Assembly (NCBI GenBank): GCA_905116865.2
Contig: CAJHNH020006668.1
Coordinates: 945,001-1,009,000 of the forward strand
Reading direction: 5' to 3'
DNA length: 64,000 bases
From: Candidula unifasciata
Taxonomy: Eukaryota; Mollusca; Gastropoda; Stylommatophora; Geomitridae
The translations under genes were made by a program, and so were the position numbers. Every line of letters begins with the position of its first letter. Within the stretch, counting starts at the first letter, position 1. Of the stretch, positions 24,701 to 64,000 are shown piece after piece. The notes beneath the pieces are model-generated. The model worked only from the letters and a program-made list of their open reading frames with translations, was not told the DNA's origin and searched no databases.

Positions 24701-25099
24701 CTACTTACTCCAAGGAGTCGCCGTGGTGTAGCCACTACACGCTCGCATGCTCGTTCAAAAGTTACCTGTGATGAGTCATGTGATGAGAGCGGCGTTCTGC
24801 AAAGGACCTGCCACATAATGATGATGGTCTCAGCGATTCTCATTTTTTTTTTTGGGGGGGGGGGGGGGTTAGTTGGTTATTTAGAAGTACAGTAGTAAGC
24901 TTTGCTTTCAGCTCTTTAAAAATAGAAACAGCTTTAGCGTGGAATAAACAAATTAAAATTGTTTTGTCTTAATAGTACAATTTTAACGACCAATAATGTA
25001 TGTTGCGTGTTCTAGAGTCAGCAATCTCTATGTATGCGCAGACGTTGCTTGAAAAATCAACCATTTTAGACACGTGCGCTTTCTAGCTTCTTTCTGTTC

Positions 25100-26560
25100 T
25101 TTTTAGTCAAGCTGAGCCACAGCAAAGCGTGGCCTGGTACAGCTAGTGTAATAAAAGTCAAAAGAGCTATTATAGGATATGGAAAATATCCAACAGAAGA
25201 TAAAGACTAGAATAGTCGAATGCTCAGATAAGACCATCAGGTGGGTTGCATCTATGAACTCGCATGTCAGTAGCAGGTTCTTCATGGCTCCCCATAGCGT
25301 GCTCTGTACACTTTGCTTCTGAGGCCAGGTGTCTTTTCGAAGTTGTTCGTGGAGTGGGCAGGTCTGCAGAATGTGCTCAGGTGTTTGTTGTCCTTTTTGA
25401 CAGACACACTGTGGGGACTGTACAGTTTTTATTTTATGCATGTGATAGTTGAGCCTGCAGTGTCCTGTTCGTAGACGAAAAATTGTTGTATGTTGCTTTC
25501 TGCTGAGTCTGCTAATGGGTCTTGTGGATGTTTACTGTTAGTTTGTTCTCTCCACAATTCCGTGTATTTTCCCTTGATAAGTCTTCTGATTTCTGGTAAT
25601 GACAATGAATGTGTGTATTGTTTCTCCTTTGTTCCATTTTTAGCAAGTCTGTCTGCTAACTCATTTCCTGGTATGCGGCAGTGAGCCAGGATCCATTGAA
25701 GAACAATCGGATTATTTTCTGCAAGTCTATTTAGCTGGCGGGTCAGTTCTCTTTCCATGTTATATCGCGGATCCCTCTGAGTCGCCTGGAGGACTGACAT
25801 GCAGTCACAAAAGAAAACAAATTTGCTGTTTTTGATATTTCTTTCCTCAAGAACATTGAATGAATCAATAATTGCTTGCTGCTCTGTCCTGAAGATTGTT
25901 GAGAGTTTTCCAGAGGCGCATAATGTTTCTACTGTGGTCTCGTCTTGCAGCATGATGACCGATCCAGCTCCTCCATTTTTGTTTCTTCTCCCTTCAATGA
26001 TCCATCGGTGTATACGTGCGTCCATTCGGGTTTTGGATAACAGTTGTAGACATGTTCGAGGATCTTTGCAAGCAGTACCATGTGACATTCTTCAGCCTTT
26101 CTGTCTTTGCTTGGAATTGTTGTTTTGATTGTATAGTTAGGCTGTAGGTCTATGCTGTATGCCTTGATCATTTCCCATGAGGAAGGATCTTTATAAAAGA
26201 TGTCACTGTGTTTTGTGTAGTACAGTGTTTATAGATAGTGAAAGCTCGGCTGACTTTCCTTTCTTCATATGTTTAATAGCATCAATGACTTTTTCCTTTA
26301 GTGTAGGCGGACCTTTAAAATTTCTTTCTTCTGGTAATTCTGTTCTCTTTCTATCATATAACATATATATTACAACATCTTCCTCCATTAAGATCTTCCT
26401 TGTTTTTTATTTCAGACACCCTCTGTTTAGTCTTATCTTTCATAACACACGAACTGATATGAGCTGCAGTACATTGTAGATGTCTGAGAGCCTTAACCGC
26501 CCAAGCAAGATGGCAAGACACTTGCTAATGATGAACTGGTCGAAAAGGGAAGGGAAGTAA
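25100..26560 (-). mobile_element. LINE fragment with RNase H and Cys-rich C-terminus
   Basis: Order on the minus strand: degraded RT tail (26560-26200), WTHVYTDGSLKGE with the first RNase H Asp, frameshift, GGAGSVIMLQDE, FFCDCMSVLQATQ, IVLQWILAHCRIPGNELADR, then CVCQKGQQTPEHILQTCPLH. The typical DS of RNase H is changed to DC. I-group type. Several shifts; inactive. Confidence 0.83.
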
Positions 26561-26589
26561 ATGTAAGGCCAGCCCGATTGTAGGTAGGG

Positions 26590-26837
26590 CAGGACTGCCA
26601 ATGCTGGGTTTTCCCTACAGATCTGGGTTTTTATTTAACGCCTTGGGGAAATCTGGTTTTTTTTTTTTTAAACATATCCTTATATAAAAGTGGTAAATGT
26701 TTCGTTTCGTAACTATAAATTTTGTACATTTTAACAATCTGGGTTTTTAATTTTGTCTTTTTGTTCTTTGTCTATGTATTGCTTGGGTTTTTGTTTAGCG
26801 AAGCTTGGTTTAAAAAAAAAATCCCATTGGCAGCTCT
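26590..26837. mobile_element. hAT-like MITE upstream of PPP1R11
   Basis: Ends are CAGGACTGCCAATG and, inverted, AGAGCTGCCAATG. Flanking 8-mers are AGGTAGGG and GGGTAGGG (one mismatch). The inside is T-rich with repeated CTGGGTTTT words and has no coding capacity. It ends 146 bases before the PPP1R11 start codon. Confidence 0.65.
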
Positions 26838-26983
26838 GGGTAGGGGAAACAACTCTACAGTTACTGGCCGCTAATGCCATTAGTAATGGTTGCAACAGGG
26901 ACAAACGATTGAAGGCGGAATCTTTTTTGATCTCGAATTGTTTCTCTAGAGACTTCTTTGTAAATATAACCAGACTGCTAGAT

Positions 26984-33924
<6,941 letters not shown>

Positions 33925-34237
33925 CACGCTGTTGAAGTTCTTGGTCCATGGGATTAGCAAATCAATGACAAAGATGTTTTAAAGATCTACCATGAATACA
34001 TACTTTTGTGATATAAATGTTAAAGACCTGTTGTTATTAAGCCAGACATTTGTGAATGCCGATATTGTAGGCTATATTTAAAGAATATATTGTGGATCAT
34101 ATGCCAGGTTGTGCTTTTGACTTGCTTATTCATTTTTCTTTTTGGTTGTTTATTTGTGCCATGTTTATAAATCATATGTCATGTTACATTTTTCTTAGCT
34201 TTTGGTTAAAAGTGTGCCATATTCAAATTGCTACCTT

Positions 34238-34305
34238 TAAAACAGGTTTCATGAAGCATCTATGGGAATGCCCAGTATGCTGTGATGTTTGATGTTGATT
34301 CTTAA
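34238..34305 (+). mobile_element. LINE C-terminal stub
   Basis: FMKHLWECPVCCDV, the last residues of the same RNase H LINE family; nothing more of it remains here. Confidence 0.5.
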
Positions 34306-34351
34306 CTCAGTTTCAGTGTAACATTTTTTTGTATTACTGGTTGCTTAAGGG

Positions 34352-34615
34352 AGTCACCGTGGCATAGCGGCTAGACGCTTGCGTGCGGATCGGAAGATCA
34401 TGGGTTCGTTCCCTGGTGGAGCTGAACTATTTTCAAAAATGGCCTTGACTTCCAGGTTGACCCGCCTTGAGTGGGTACCGGGTGCAGTCCCGGGAAGTAA
34501 AGGTGGCCGGCGTGATGCTGACCACATCACCCATCTTGTGCCGATTGGTCTGTAAAAAATATAGGTCTAGCCCTATATGCCCTATATGTCTAAAGGTGTG
34601 GAAAAATGACCTTTA
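34352..34615 (+). repeat. SINE family A copy
   Basis: GAGTCACCGTGGCATAGCGG head, GTGGGTACCGGGTGCAGTCC, end TAAAGGTGTGGAAAAATG. Confidence 0.8.
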
Positions 34616-34759
34616 CTTTACCTGGTTGCCTAAGAAGTTATGAAAAGACAAAAATATTGATAACACCCTCAAAAGGTCAAGCATTGGTAACACCTAGAGA
34701 CAAAAGTGTTTAACTTAACAGATCAATTTACTTATTTGGGTAGTGATTTCATGCTGAAG

Positions 34760-35175
34760 GAAATAATTTATCATATGCATGTAGCAGGTCCTTTGCAAAA
34801 TGTCGCTTCTATTACGGTCTGTCTGCACGAAACTCAGTCTCTCGCCACCTCTCCCGCCTCATGTACTTTTATACTCAAGGAGTCACTTAAATCCTGTGTC
34901 CATCTTCATGATGGTCGGTCCATGACCCTCCTTTCTGGTACCATGCCTTCTGCTATAATTTTTTCCAATCCGTTGTGGCGCTTAATATAACCAAAATATT
35001 TCAGCTTCCGAGACAGGATGCTGTTTATTAGCCAATCTTCCTTGATTTTCAGATCCTTCAAGATGTCAGTATTTCTCCTCTTCTTTGTCCAAGATAATCT
35101 GAGAATCTTTCTATAGCATTTCAGCTCAAAAGCCCCAATTCTCTTTCTTAATGACTGGGAAACAGACCACAACTC
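34760..35175 (-). mobile_element. LINE C-terminal fragment, same family
   Basis: RIGAFELKCYRKILRLSWTK, IKEDWLINSILSRKLKYFGY, GLEKIIAEGMVPER. Nearly the same as at 54364-54633. Confidence 0.75.
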
Positions 35176-35554
35176 ACATCGGTATGTTGCTACAGGGAAG
35201 ATGTAAGGAAATACAAAGAAAGAAATTTTAACTCACATTGACCAGGCATTGGCGGCTTTTAACTCTTTCAGGACAACATTTTTTCTGGGGTTTGGACAGC
35301 GTTAATTTTGAGTGGAATTTTTTTTACTGCAACATGACAGAGCTTAAACCTTCCTGAATAAAAAGTATTGGCTATATAGGGACATATATATATGTATATA
35401 ACTTGAACAAAATATGGAACTCTTAAATTTTAGAGTTTTAAAATCAAGTTGCATATTTTCAGTTCTAATGTTATTTGAGTTCTGCCATGTGCAAGTGAAA
35501 GTTGCAGAACCACTAGAGATATGGATTAAAAGTTATGAGGAAAGCAATGAAAAA

Positions 35555-35810
35555 TAAAATGGAATGAATTCAAAAGGAGTGAAGAAATGTCTGGGCAACT
35601 ACTAGTATCAACATTTATAAGACAGAGAAGGAGGCACTACATTGGACACATCCAGAGAAGAAATCAACAGAGAATCACCAAACAGGCATTGAAATGGGAA
35701 ATAAAGGGATTAAGGAGGTAAGAACACCCATAAGAAACCCTAAGACCAGTTGTTGATGAGAGAGGCCAAAGCTGCTGGACTGGATTCTATATATGATATT
35801 TAAATGATTA
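35555..35810 (+). mobile_element. LINE C-terminal stub
   Basis: Broken-frame RQRRRHYIGHIQRRNQQRI and ALKWEIKGLRR: the WIGH..R..N....ALRW...G.R.RG tail of RTE-like LINEs. Confidence 0.5.
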
Positions 35811-35949
35811 TACTGGATAGAACATAATGGAGAAATGGACTGTGCACCCTATGTGACATGTAATGGCTCAACAGGATGAGGAACTTTTTGTTTGTGAAAG
35901 TAACTGTAAGAGAACATCAGGCAAGAAGAAGCCTCATACATTGTTCTAG

Positions 35950-36110
35950 GGGGGGCTGCATGGTCTCGAGGTATAGCATCTGCCTCGAGTCCTAGAGGTC
36001 CCAGGTTAAAGTCCTGGTGAAAGCTGGGATTTTTTCACGTGGACTTCTAGTAATTTCCCCTGGTCTCTGGGTAGTAAGATCGGACGCCCATGTGCATTGT
36101 TCCATAAGAA
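35950..36110 (+). repeat. SINE family B head, truncated
   Basis: TGGTCTCGAGGTATAGCATC, then TCTGGGTAGTAAGATCGGAC, cut after CATTGTTCC. Confidence 0.7.
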
Positions 36111-36199
36111 GGCTTGGTGGAAGTGGTTGATAACGTCTGCTCTAAAGATTTGTTGTAAGAACTGCAAAGACTTATCATCATCATCAACAATTTTCATTT

Positions 36200-36860
36200 C
36201 TGCCATTAAGTACTGTTGGGAGGAACAGTTTATGATCCATTGCCTGATGGGCAGGAATAGCTTTTGTCATTCCATGTTGATGTAGAAGCTCTTTAATGTC
36301 ATCAGTCCATATTCTCCTAGGGCAACCTCTTGATTCCACATGAGATCACTCCATGTGTAGTGCCTGCGTTTGTAGTTGTTTTGGCTGCATTCTTCCTAGA
36401 TGACCAAACCATTTGATCTTCTGTTTCTCAATCCGTTTGCTGCATGGTGTTGTTCCCACAGTCTGTCTGATATCATTTCTAACTTTTCCAGTTTTTTTTT
36501 AAAGTATTCAGAAACCATGAATTGGTAACCCTTTGGCTCAGTACTATGGATATCGCAACATTTTAGCCTTGATTCCATGGTAGATACCATAAATCTGGGA
36601 GGAATGTGGCTTTTCTGCCTACCACCGGTCGTGAACCCGGACCTCAAGAAGTCGTCACCCGGCCGCCACTGAGTCCGGTTTAGCTAAGTTGGTGGCTTTT
36701 TTCTGGCATCTCATTTCATAGGTGTTAATTTTATTTAGTTTAGCCTTAAATAATGTCCAAGTCTGACAATGATAGCACAGTGTTGGTATGAATACGCTGT
36801 TTATAGTCTTTTTCTTGGTGCTGATACTTATGTTTAGATAGCTAAATAACGGTGTCACTT
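36200..36860 (-). mobile_element. LINE fragment split by a SINE (36485-36680)
   Basis: 36860-36681 reads FIPTLCYHCQTWTLFKAKLN and YEMRCQKKA (RT thumb). 36484-36200 continues with a degraded IKWFGHLGRMQ-like tail. The SINE in between is younger. Confidence 0.6.
36485..36680 (-). repeat. SINE family D copy inside a LINE
   Basis: CAGAAACCATGAATTGGTAA end, AGCCTTGATTCCATGGTAG, GTGAACCCGGACCTC head region. It splits the LINE at 36200-36860. Confidence 0.7.
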
Positions 36861-36989
36861 AGTAAATAAGTGCACTTGCTCGTTCACATCTGGTTTATCT
36901 TTCCCAATCTATTCTCCCGTCCTTTGAGTATATACTTCAGAATAGAGAGAATTAAATGTTATGATAGAATCACTAATGTAGAGCTTGGG

Positions 36990-37180
36990 GAGTGAACCTA
37001 ACTGCTTCCAGTGGACCAAGAAGTGAAGAAAATGCGGTGGTGTTGGATAGGACACCTGTTGAGAAAACCTGAGAACATTATAACTACAATGTGTTTGCAT
37101 TGGAACTCACAGGAGCATAGGAATAAAGGAAGACCGAAAAAACACATGGAGAAGGAAGCTAGAGAGTTAAGTTAAAACTA
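36990..37180 (+). mobile_element. LINE C-terminal stub
   Basis: MRWCWIGHLLRKPENIITTM, LHWNSQEHRNKGRPKKHMEK: a clear RTE-like tail. Confidence 0.65.
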
Positions 37181-37321
37181 TGGGTAGAGCTGTATGCAAT
37201 AGCGAAGGGTAGAAAGACTTGGCAGGAGCCAGTTGAGGGCTTATGCCCCATCTGCAAGATAGAAGGCAGAAAAGGAAGATATTTAAATTCTTTAACTTGC
37301 TTCAGACAAGTACCATTCAAC

Positions 37322-37560
37322 CCCGAAAAGCGGCTGGCCGAACGGTTGGAATGCTGGGCTCTCAAGCAGGGGGGCAGGGGGACCCGGGTTCGAATCCTCA
37401 GTAAAGATGGGGATTTTTTTCTGTCGGGGACAAAATAAAATCCTCACCTGCACAGTTGTGGCCACAGCACTAGCCATGCAGCCGTAAATCCTCAGGTTCA
37501 AAGACACACCCCCTGCCTGCACCGCATAAATGGTAATAAAGGCAGTTTTGGCAGTTTTTT
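37322..37560 (+). repeat. Another tRNA-headed SINE (Leu/Ser-like head)
   Basis: GGCTGGCCGAACGGTTGG (box A) and ACCCGGGTTCGAATCCTCAG (box B), body TCGGGGACAAAATAAAATCC, tail of T/G runs. One copy only in the window. Confidence 0.6.
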
Positions 37561-37679
37561 TTTTTTGGAAAGGGGGGGGGGGGGGGGGGGGGGGAACTAT
37601 CCAACCCCATATGTATGAGACTACAAATACCGACGATGAAATATGGAAACGATGTTTATTAGAGCTTGTTATTGTTCTC

Positions 37680-37905
37680 CGGTCAGCGCCTGTAGCTTAG
37701 GTTTTGCGTACGCGCTTTGTGGTGCCGGGTTCGATCCCAGTTGCAGGCCTTGCACCTGCGTTGGTTTCAACAGTGGTATCGAGAAGCCAACCGTCCAGAA
37801 AGCAGTGGCAAACTACTGGATGTAAACTTCTGTAGAAAAACCACAACAGCCAAAGAATGCTGGGGTTGGTTCTGCAACGTACTTTAATGAATAGGCAACT
37901 AACCT
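37680..37905 (+). repeat. SINE family C copy
   Basis: GCGCCTGTAGCTTAGG head, GGGTTCGATCCCAGTTGCAG, ACCACAACAGCCAAAGAATG and TCTGCAACGTAC end. Confidence 0.75.
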
Positions 37906-38126
37906 TTTTAAAATTGTACTCCAGGCAAATTCAGATGACCAATCTCTCCATCAGCAGTAATAGAAACAAATGTGTATGTTGGGAGTTATGTAGCATGCTT
38001 GGACCTTTCTGTCTTTCCAGACAATAGCGATAGATTCTGCTTTTAGGGTAGCTTGAGAATCACATCCTGTGGCGAGTGAGGTTAGCAAGACCCGTTTACA
38101 TGAAATGACCTCCCTATGTCAGTTCC

Positions 38127-38395
38127 GGGGCCCCATTGTGGGGGGAAAACAAGAATAGACCCACTGCCTGCCCAAAAGTATGTCGTAAGAGTCGACTAAC
38201 TGGGAGATTCCTTCAAAGTTGGAGTATATCTGCCTGAGGGGCAGGGAACCAACAGTTTGCATGCAAATAAGTCAGACCTGTGAATCGGATGTACACGCAA
38301 CACTCAGGTTCTGAAGCAGGACTGGAGTGCAGAAGTGGATGAACAACCAGAACTTTCCGCTGGAGTTTGCAGCCGGAGAACGCAAAGAAGATTAA
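38127..38395 (+). repeat. SINE-like family F copy
   Basis: GGGGCCCCATTGTGGGG, GTCGTAAGAGTCGACTAACT, AACACTCAGGTTCTGAAGCA, AACCAGAACTTTCCGCTGG, end AACGCAAAGAAGA. No clear tRNA head; ends in a GAA tail. Confidence 0.75.
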
Positions 38396-38717
38396 AAGAC
38401 CACAATTATGGGATTTTAGTGCTGTTGTTGCTGTTGCACACACTCAATTTCTTTCTTCTTAAGTTCTTAGCTCTTTACCTATCTGCAATAATTTTTTTCC
38501 CATTTATCCCTATCTCTCTCCTAATTTGTTCTCCCTCTATACTATACAGTTTGTGGCGTCCTGTCCCCATAAATCCTATACCTATATCATTCATCTCCCA
38601 TTTGCACATAATTCATTTGTATCATGTTTGCACACATATCATTCACGTCCCGTTAGCACACATCTATATATTGTTCGCAACCTTGACATTTCTGCCCATC
38701 TGTAGTTTACCATAGAG

Positions 38718-38890
38718 CAGGGCTATTCAACTGATTTTTAATTAAGGGACACAATTTTGTAAAGGGGGATAATGACAGGCCAGAAGCCCCACCCTAGCAT
38801 TGATACAATACAACTGACATTGATTCGTAGGCCAGCTGCCAGGCTTTGTGGGCCAGATTTGAGTCGTGGGCCACCAGTTTTATAGCCCTA
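38718..38890. mobile_element. Short hAT-like MITE (173 bp)
   Basis: The left end CAGGGCTATTCAACTG mirrors the right end CAGTTTTATAGCCCTA. The flanking 8-mers CCATAGAG and CCATGGAG differ at one base. Non-coding. Confidence 0.7.
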
Positions 38891-39550
38891 CCATGGAGAA
38901 TGTCCTTAGGGACTTTCCTATCCTCCCTCCTCTGAGTGTATCGTTGCCGTCATCCATGACTAAACATAGAGACAACTATTGTAAAACCTATAGTAAATAT
39001 GCACTAGATAGTGGTCGTCACAAGAAATCTTTATCCACACTGGGAATCTCTCAATGTCCCCATTCACTTGGATATGTGCTTGTTGTACTATTAAAATATC
39101 TTTAAAAACTGTTTGTTTGCTGTTTTTATTTGTTAGTTATCTGTGTTTAAACACCGCATGATGATACTATACCCTATGACTATAACAAAAAATATCTAAA
39201 AACATGATATTATACCCTGTTTGTTCAACTTCTTTCCTTTATTGATTATTCTTCTACTTATTTTCTTTCAGTTATTTTCATAGAGTGTTGGGGGAAAAAA
39301 AAAAGGGGGGGGGGGGGCGATTGTCTATATGCTGTGTCTAATGTGTTGGTCTACAAATCAACTTTTCTTCTTCTGAATTCTGAGCTCTTGAGTTCCATTG
39401 CTGCAGAAATCACCTAAAATATTCCACTGACAGAGATGAGTGAAGGCAGATGGTATCTTCTTTGTTTGCATTTGTAGTCCCAAATGGAGCATAGGCCTGC
39501 AATGTAGCTTAGGCCCTCAGCCAACTCACGCCAAGTCTTTCTATCCTTCG
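38891..39550. other. Intergenic, unassigned
   Basis: Between the convergent PPP1R11 and TFIIB-like genes; one A/G homopolymer at 39296-39317, otherwise nothing recognised. Confidence 0.5.
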
Positions 39551-39552
39551 AT

Positions 39553-39750
39553 ATGCCCGGCTCGCTAGCTTAGTTGGCTAAACTGGATTGCGCGGTGACT
39601 GGGTGACGAACTCGTGGTCCGGGGTAGGCAGAAAAGCCACATTTCTCCCAGATTTACGGTATTTACATTGGAATCAAGGCCGAAGAGTTGGGATATCCTT
39701 AATACCGAGCCTAAGGGTTAACAACTCATGGCTTCTGGATACTAAAAAAA
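39553..39750 (+). repeat. SINE family D copy
   Basis: CTCGCTAGCTTAGTTGGC head, AGAAAAGCCACATTTCTCCC, GGGTTAACAACTCATGGC end and an A-rich tail. Confidence 0.75.
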
Positions 39751-40654
39751 AAAATCCTTCGCTATTTTATACATCTCCCCCCCCCCCCCCCACCCCCAAA
39801 ATTATTTTAACTTAACTCTTTAGCTCCCTTCTCCATGTGTGTTTTGTTTGTTTGTCTACTTTTTTTAAAAATTCTCCTATGAATTCAGTCCAAAGACATT
39901 CTAGTTATATTGTTCTAGTTATATGTGTGTATGCATGGGTGCATGTATAGATGTATATATATGGAATGCGTGTGTGCATGTATATCCATAAATGTACGTG
40001 TGTGTGTTTTGTTTGTGCATTTATTTCTGTGTATGTGTATGCTTGTATATGTATGTAGATGCAGGTGTGTATGTATCGCGTATGTCTGTATATGAGTTCA
40101 CCTGTATGAAAATGTAGATGTATGTATACGTGTGTGTGAGTGTGTATGATGGCGTACACACGATGTGTGTATGCATTATATATTTCTTTTTAAATCCATA
40201 ACATGCATTATTGATAACAGATATTAGTACTCTGAAAATGAGTACTTAGAAGGGCCGAATGTCAGACGGGCCTGCGTGCCCAATTTGTAACCCTTTGAAA
40301 ATAAAGTTTGTTCGTTCGTTCGTTCGTTCTCAGGTTTTCTAACATGTAACCTATCCACCGCTAGCGTCTTTTTTTTCCACCTCTTGGTCCACTGGAACTC
40401 GTCTAGTTATCTCCCAAAGCTCTACATTAGTGGTTATATCCTAACATTTAATTCCTCATTCCGCCCAGGTACCAGCTAATTTTTGTTTTTCTCCATGTTT
40501 TAAGGGCAATAGCAATGGATAAATATCTTGCAAAAGATAGTTAACGAATCTAGACCTTTCTTCAAACTGTTAACCAAATAAACACAAAACTATGGTATCT
40601 GAAACACGTAAATAGTTTTGGTAGCTCAGATGAAGACGTGTGTCGTTCAACCCT

Positions 40655-40825
40655 ACCAGGACCTTTCAACCAGCGACCAACACCCGATGACACAAAGTGC
40701 CACCATTCGGATGAGGATCACCCTGGCACAAGCCTTATAAGCCCCATTTAACCATTGGGTTGAATTTGGGCCCCTGACTACACCTGGGGTGAGACTTTAA
40801 AATAACAAAAAAAAAACTGAGTCCC
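40655..40825 (-). repeat. Family R copy
   Basis: CCTACCAGGACCTTTCAACC, AACACCCGATGACACAAAGT, GGATGAGGATCACCCTGG on the plus strand. Confidence 0.7.
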
Positions 40826-41009
40826 ACGTAGGGAGGGTAAACAGCTTAGAAAAAGTTTTAAAAATAAAAATATACAAACACGGCGAGTTTTAATATAAAC
40901 ATTGTTATAAAATATCACATTGTATATTTTTTTAATAATATTTTTAAATTGTATCTATAAAAGATCAAAGTTTAAGACAAGTTCAACGCTTTAAATTCTT
41001 GCTGGGCAT

Positions 41010-41365
41010 ATGACAGTAGAATAGACACAGAGATTGCAACAAGAATCCAATAGTGTCATATGACAGTAGAATAGACAAAGAGATTGAAACATGAATCCAA
41101 CAGTGTCATGTGTCAGTAGAATAGACAGATTGAAACAAGAATCCAACAGTGTCACATGTCAGTATAATAGACAGTGAGATTGAAACAAGAATCCAACAGT
41201 GTCACATGACAGTAGAATAGACAGAGAGATTGAAACAAGAATCCAACAGTGTCACATGTCAGTATAATAGACAGAGAGATTGAAACAAGAATCTAACAGT
41301 GTCACATGTCTGTAGAATAGACAAAGAGATTGAAACAATAACCCAACAGTGTCACATGTCAACTG
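41010..41365. repeat. About 52-bp minisatellite, 7 units
   Basis: GTCACATGTCAGTAGAATAG, then ACAGAGAGATTGAAACAAGA, ATCCAACAGT. It lies about 0.5 kb past the TFIIB-like stop codon. Confidence 0.9.
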
Positions 41366-41606
41366 ACCCCAGTTTGAAACACCCGGCTATCCTAAAAGAG
41401 ACAGAAAGACTGCATGGAAAGCAGAACAGACTGAAGAGTTAAATCTGGTGAGACTGACTCCATGGGGAGTGAGCAGAGGTGTAAACTGGTACTCAACGCA
41501 TAGGGAAAAATATATAGAGCTTTTCTGTCATGTTGACATTGGCATTTTTTAAATATATAAAATAAATCAAAATACCCTATAGATCTAAACTCGAGATATG
41601 CACACG

Positions 41607-41611
<5 letters not shown>

Positions 41612-41666
<55 letters not shown>

Positions 41667-41692
41667 TCTCTCACACCACACACACACACACT
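41612..41692. repeat. CT then CA microsatellite
   Basis: CT to about 41672, then ACACAC; past the TFIIB-like stop codon. Confidence 0.95.
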
Positions 41693-41854
41693 CACACATA
41701 TCCCCCTTTCCACTCCCATTTCACTACAGCCCCATCCTCTTTTTTCCGTTCCCTCCTCAAAAAGCCTGTAATATAAGAAGCGTACAAATATATATTCCCC
41801 TTATTTCCTTGGTTATCTGGTCACCGGTGACTTGCTGTGGCCAGATCTCCTGCA

Positions 41855-63058
<21,204 letters not shown>

Positions 63059-63070
<12 letters not shown>

Positions 63071-63650
63071 CTGGGGGGAAAACACAAATTACATCAACGA
63101 TTCTGAGGGGGAAAACACAAATTACATCAACGACTCTGAGGGGGAAAACACAAATTACATCAACGACTTTGAGGGAGAAAACACAAATGACATCAACGAC
63201 TCTGGGGGGAAAACACAAATTACATCAACGACTCTGGGGGGTAAAACACAAATTACATCAACGACTCTGGGGGGTAAAACACAAATTACATCAACGACTC
63301 TGAGGGAGAAAACACAAATGACATCAACGACTCTGGGGGGTAAAACACAAATTATATCAACGACTCTGGGTGGTAAAACACAAATTACATCAACGACTCG
63401 GGGGGGGGGGGGGGGGGGGGGGAGAGACACAAATTACATCAACGACTCTGGGGGGAAAACACAAATTACATTAACGACTCTGGGGGGGGGGGGGAGGGGA
63501 ACACAAATTACATCAACGACTCTGGGGGGAAAACACAAATTACATTAACGACTCTGGGGGGGGGGGGGGGAGGGGAACACAAATTACATCAACGACTCTG
63601 GGTGGGGGGGGGGGGCACTAATTACATCAACGACTCTGAGGGCAAAACGA
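63059..63650 (-). repeat. 32-bp minisatellite, about 17 units, copies of a TFIIB-like acceptor plus exon start
   Basis: In gene sense each unit holds TTTTCCCCCCAGAGTCGTTG followed by ATGTAATTTGTG. The last unit is the real acceptor and the first 12 bases of the exon at 63070. G runs in the plus strand vary from 5 to over 20, so lengths may be uncertain in the assembly. Confidence 0.95.
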
Positions 63651-63854
63651 TCAGCTTGGGCAGTTTTGTTGTTGTTTACAAATACAGTGCAACACTTAGT
63701 CTGGATTTGAAGTCCAGTACTTTGGTGTTCAGATCGCTTAACACTGAACACATTTTGCGTCTGTTTGGGGTAAGATTTTTGTAGAGCCCTTTTTCTCACG
63801 ATCTGTTGCGAAAGAATCTCCACTATGATTTTATGTAAGTTAGTAAGCAAATGA

Positions 63855-64000
63855 CATTTCTCACGCCTTTGGCCCGTCTGGCATGTAATTCCAGACACCT
63901 ACATTTGTGTAGATCAATTGACGCTCGATTGATGATGCCGTCAACATCACACCGATTGTCTTTCCTTCCCAGGACACACTCTGGTATCCACTTTAGGCAG
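63855..64000 (-). repeat. SINE family A copy running off the window
   Basis: TCACGCCTTTGGCCCGTCTG end and ATGCCGTCAACATCACACCG body; cut by the window edge. Confidence 0.6.

Noticed and set aside
37330..37400. tRNA-Leu or tRNA-Ser gene
   Set aside because: Box A and B are present, but the sequence continues as a SINE body and the cloverleaf is not complete.
41010..41365. A fourth splice-linked minisatellite
   Set aside because: It lies about 0.5 kb past the TFIIB-like stop codon and touches no splice site.

Overview
This is animal nuclear DNA. It has spliced metazoan genes, very dense microsatellites and minisatellites, several tRNA-headed SINE families, many 5'-truncated LINE fragments, hAT transposons and a Penelope-like element. 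The style of the repeats and of the host proteins suggests a mollusc, probably a gastropod, but the sequence alone does not fix the species. A 17-base N run (55395-55411) marks an assembly gap. Nothing here looks prokaryotic. || HOST GENES. Three can be supported by exon homology, reading phase and splice sites. (1) 16044-15775, minus: the first coding exon of a secreted or membrane protein, with a signal sequence followed by the start of a NIDO (nidogen/alpha-tectorin type) domain. (2) 26984-33924, plus: a complete four-exon orthologue of PPP1R11 (protein phosphatase 1 inhibitor-3, a small Cys-rich E3 ligase), 129 codons. (3) 63070-41855, minus: seven exons of a divergent transcription factor IIB (GTF2B-like) gene, 243 residues in the window. 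Its zinc-ribbon exon(s) lie beyond the right edge, and one short internal exon was not found. Genes 2 and 3 are convergent. || LAYOUT. 1-5.8 kb: microsatellites, a GIY-YIG Penelope-like fragment, SINE pieces. 5.8-7.0 kb: an internally deleted hAT element with an 8-bp target duplication. 7-15 kb: SINEs, LINE fragments and an ETS/CRE promoter-like motif. 15.3-16 kb: a 28-bp minisatellite touching the NIDO exon. 16-26.5 kb: SINEs, a fourfold tandem repeat, a 23-bp minisatellite and a LINE RNase H region. 26.5-34 kb: PPP1R11 with a hAT-like MITE just upstream, a LINE inserted at the exon 2 splice site, and several repeats in its introns. 34-41 kb: LINE and SINE debris. 41-63 kb: the TFIIB-like gene, whose introns hold a 60-bp minisatellite, a 2-kb GACA/GATA array, LINE and hAT fragments and two tRNA-Ala sequences. 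63-63.65 kb: a 32-bp minisatellite next to the first visible TFIIB-like exon. || MAIN POINT OF INTEREST. Three minisatellites in two unrelated genes start exactly at, or within a few bases of, a splice site. Two of them multiply the 3' splice acceptor of the TFIIB-like gene (about 14 and 17 decoy acceptors), and one of these units also carries the first 12 bases of the exon. A third starts a few bases after a splice donor. In addition, a LINE insertion duplicated about 41 bp spanning the end of PPP1R11 exon 2 and its donor. The TFIIB-like protein is itself unusual: it looks intact but is strongly diverged, including in its BRE-recognition helix.
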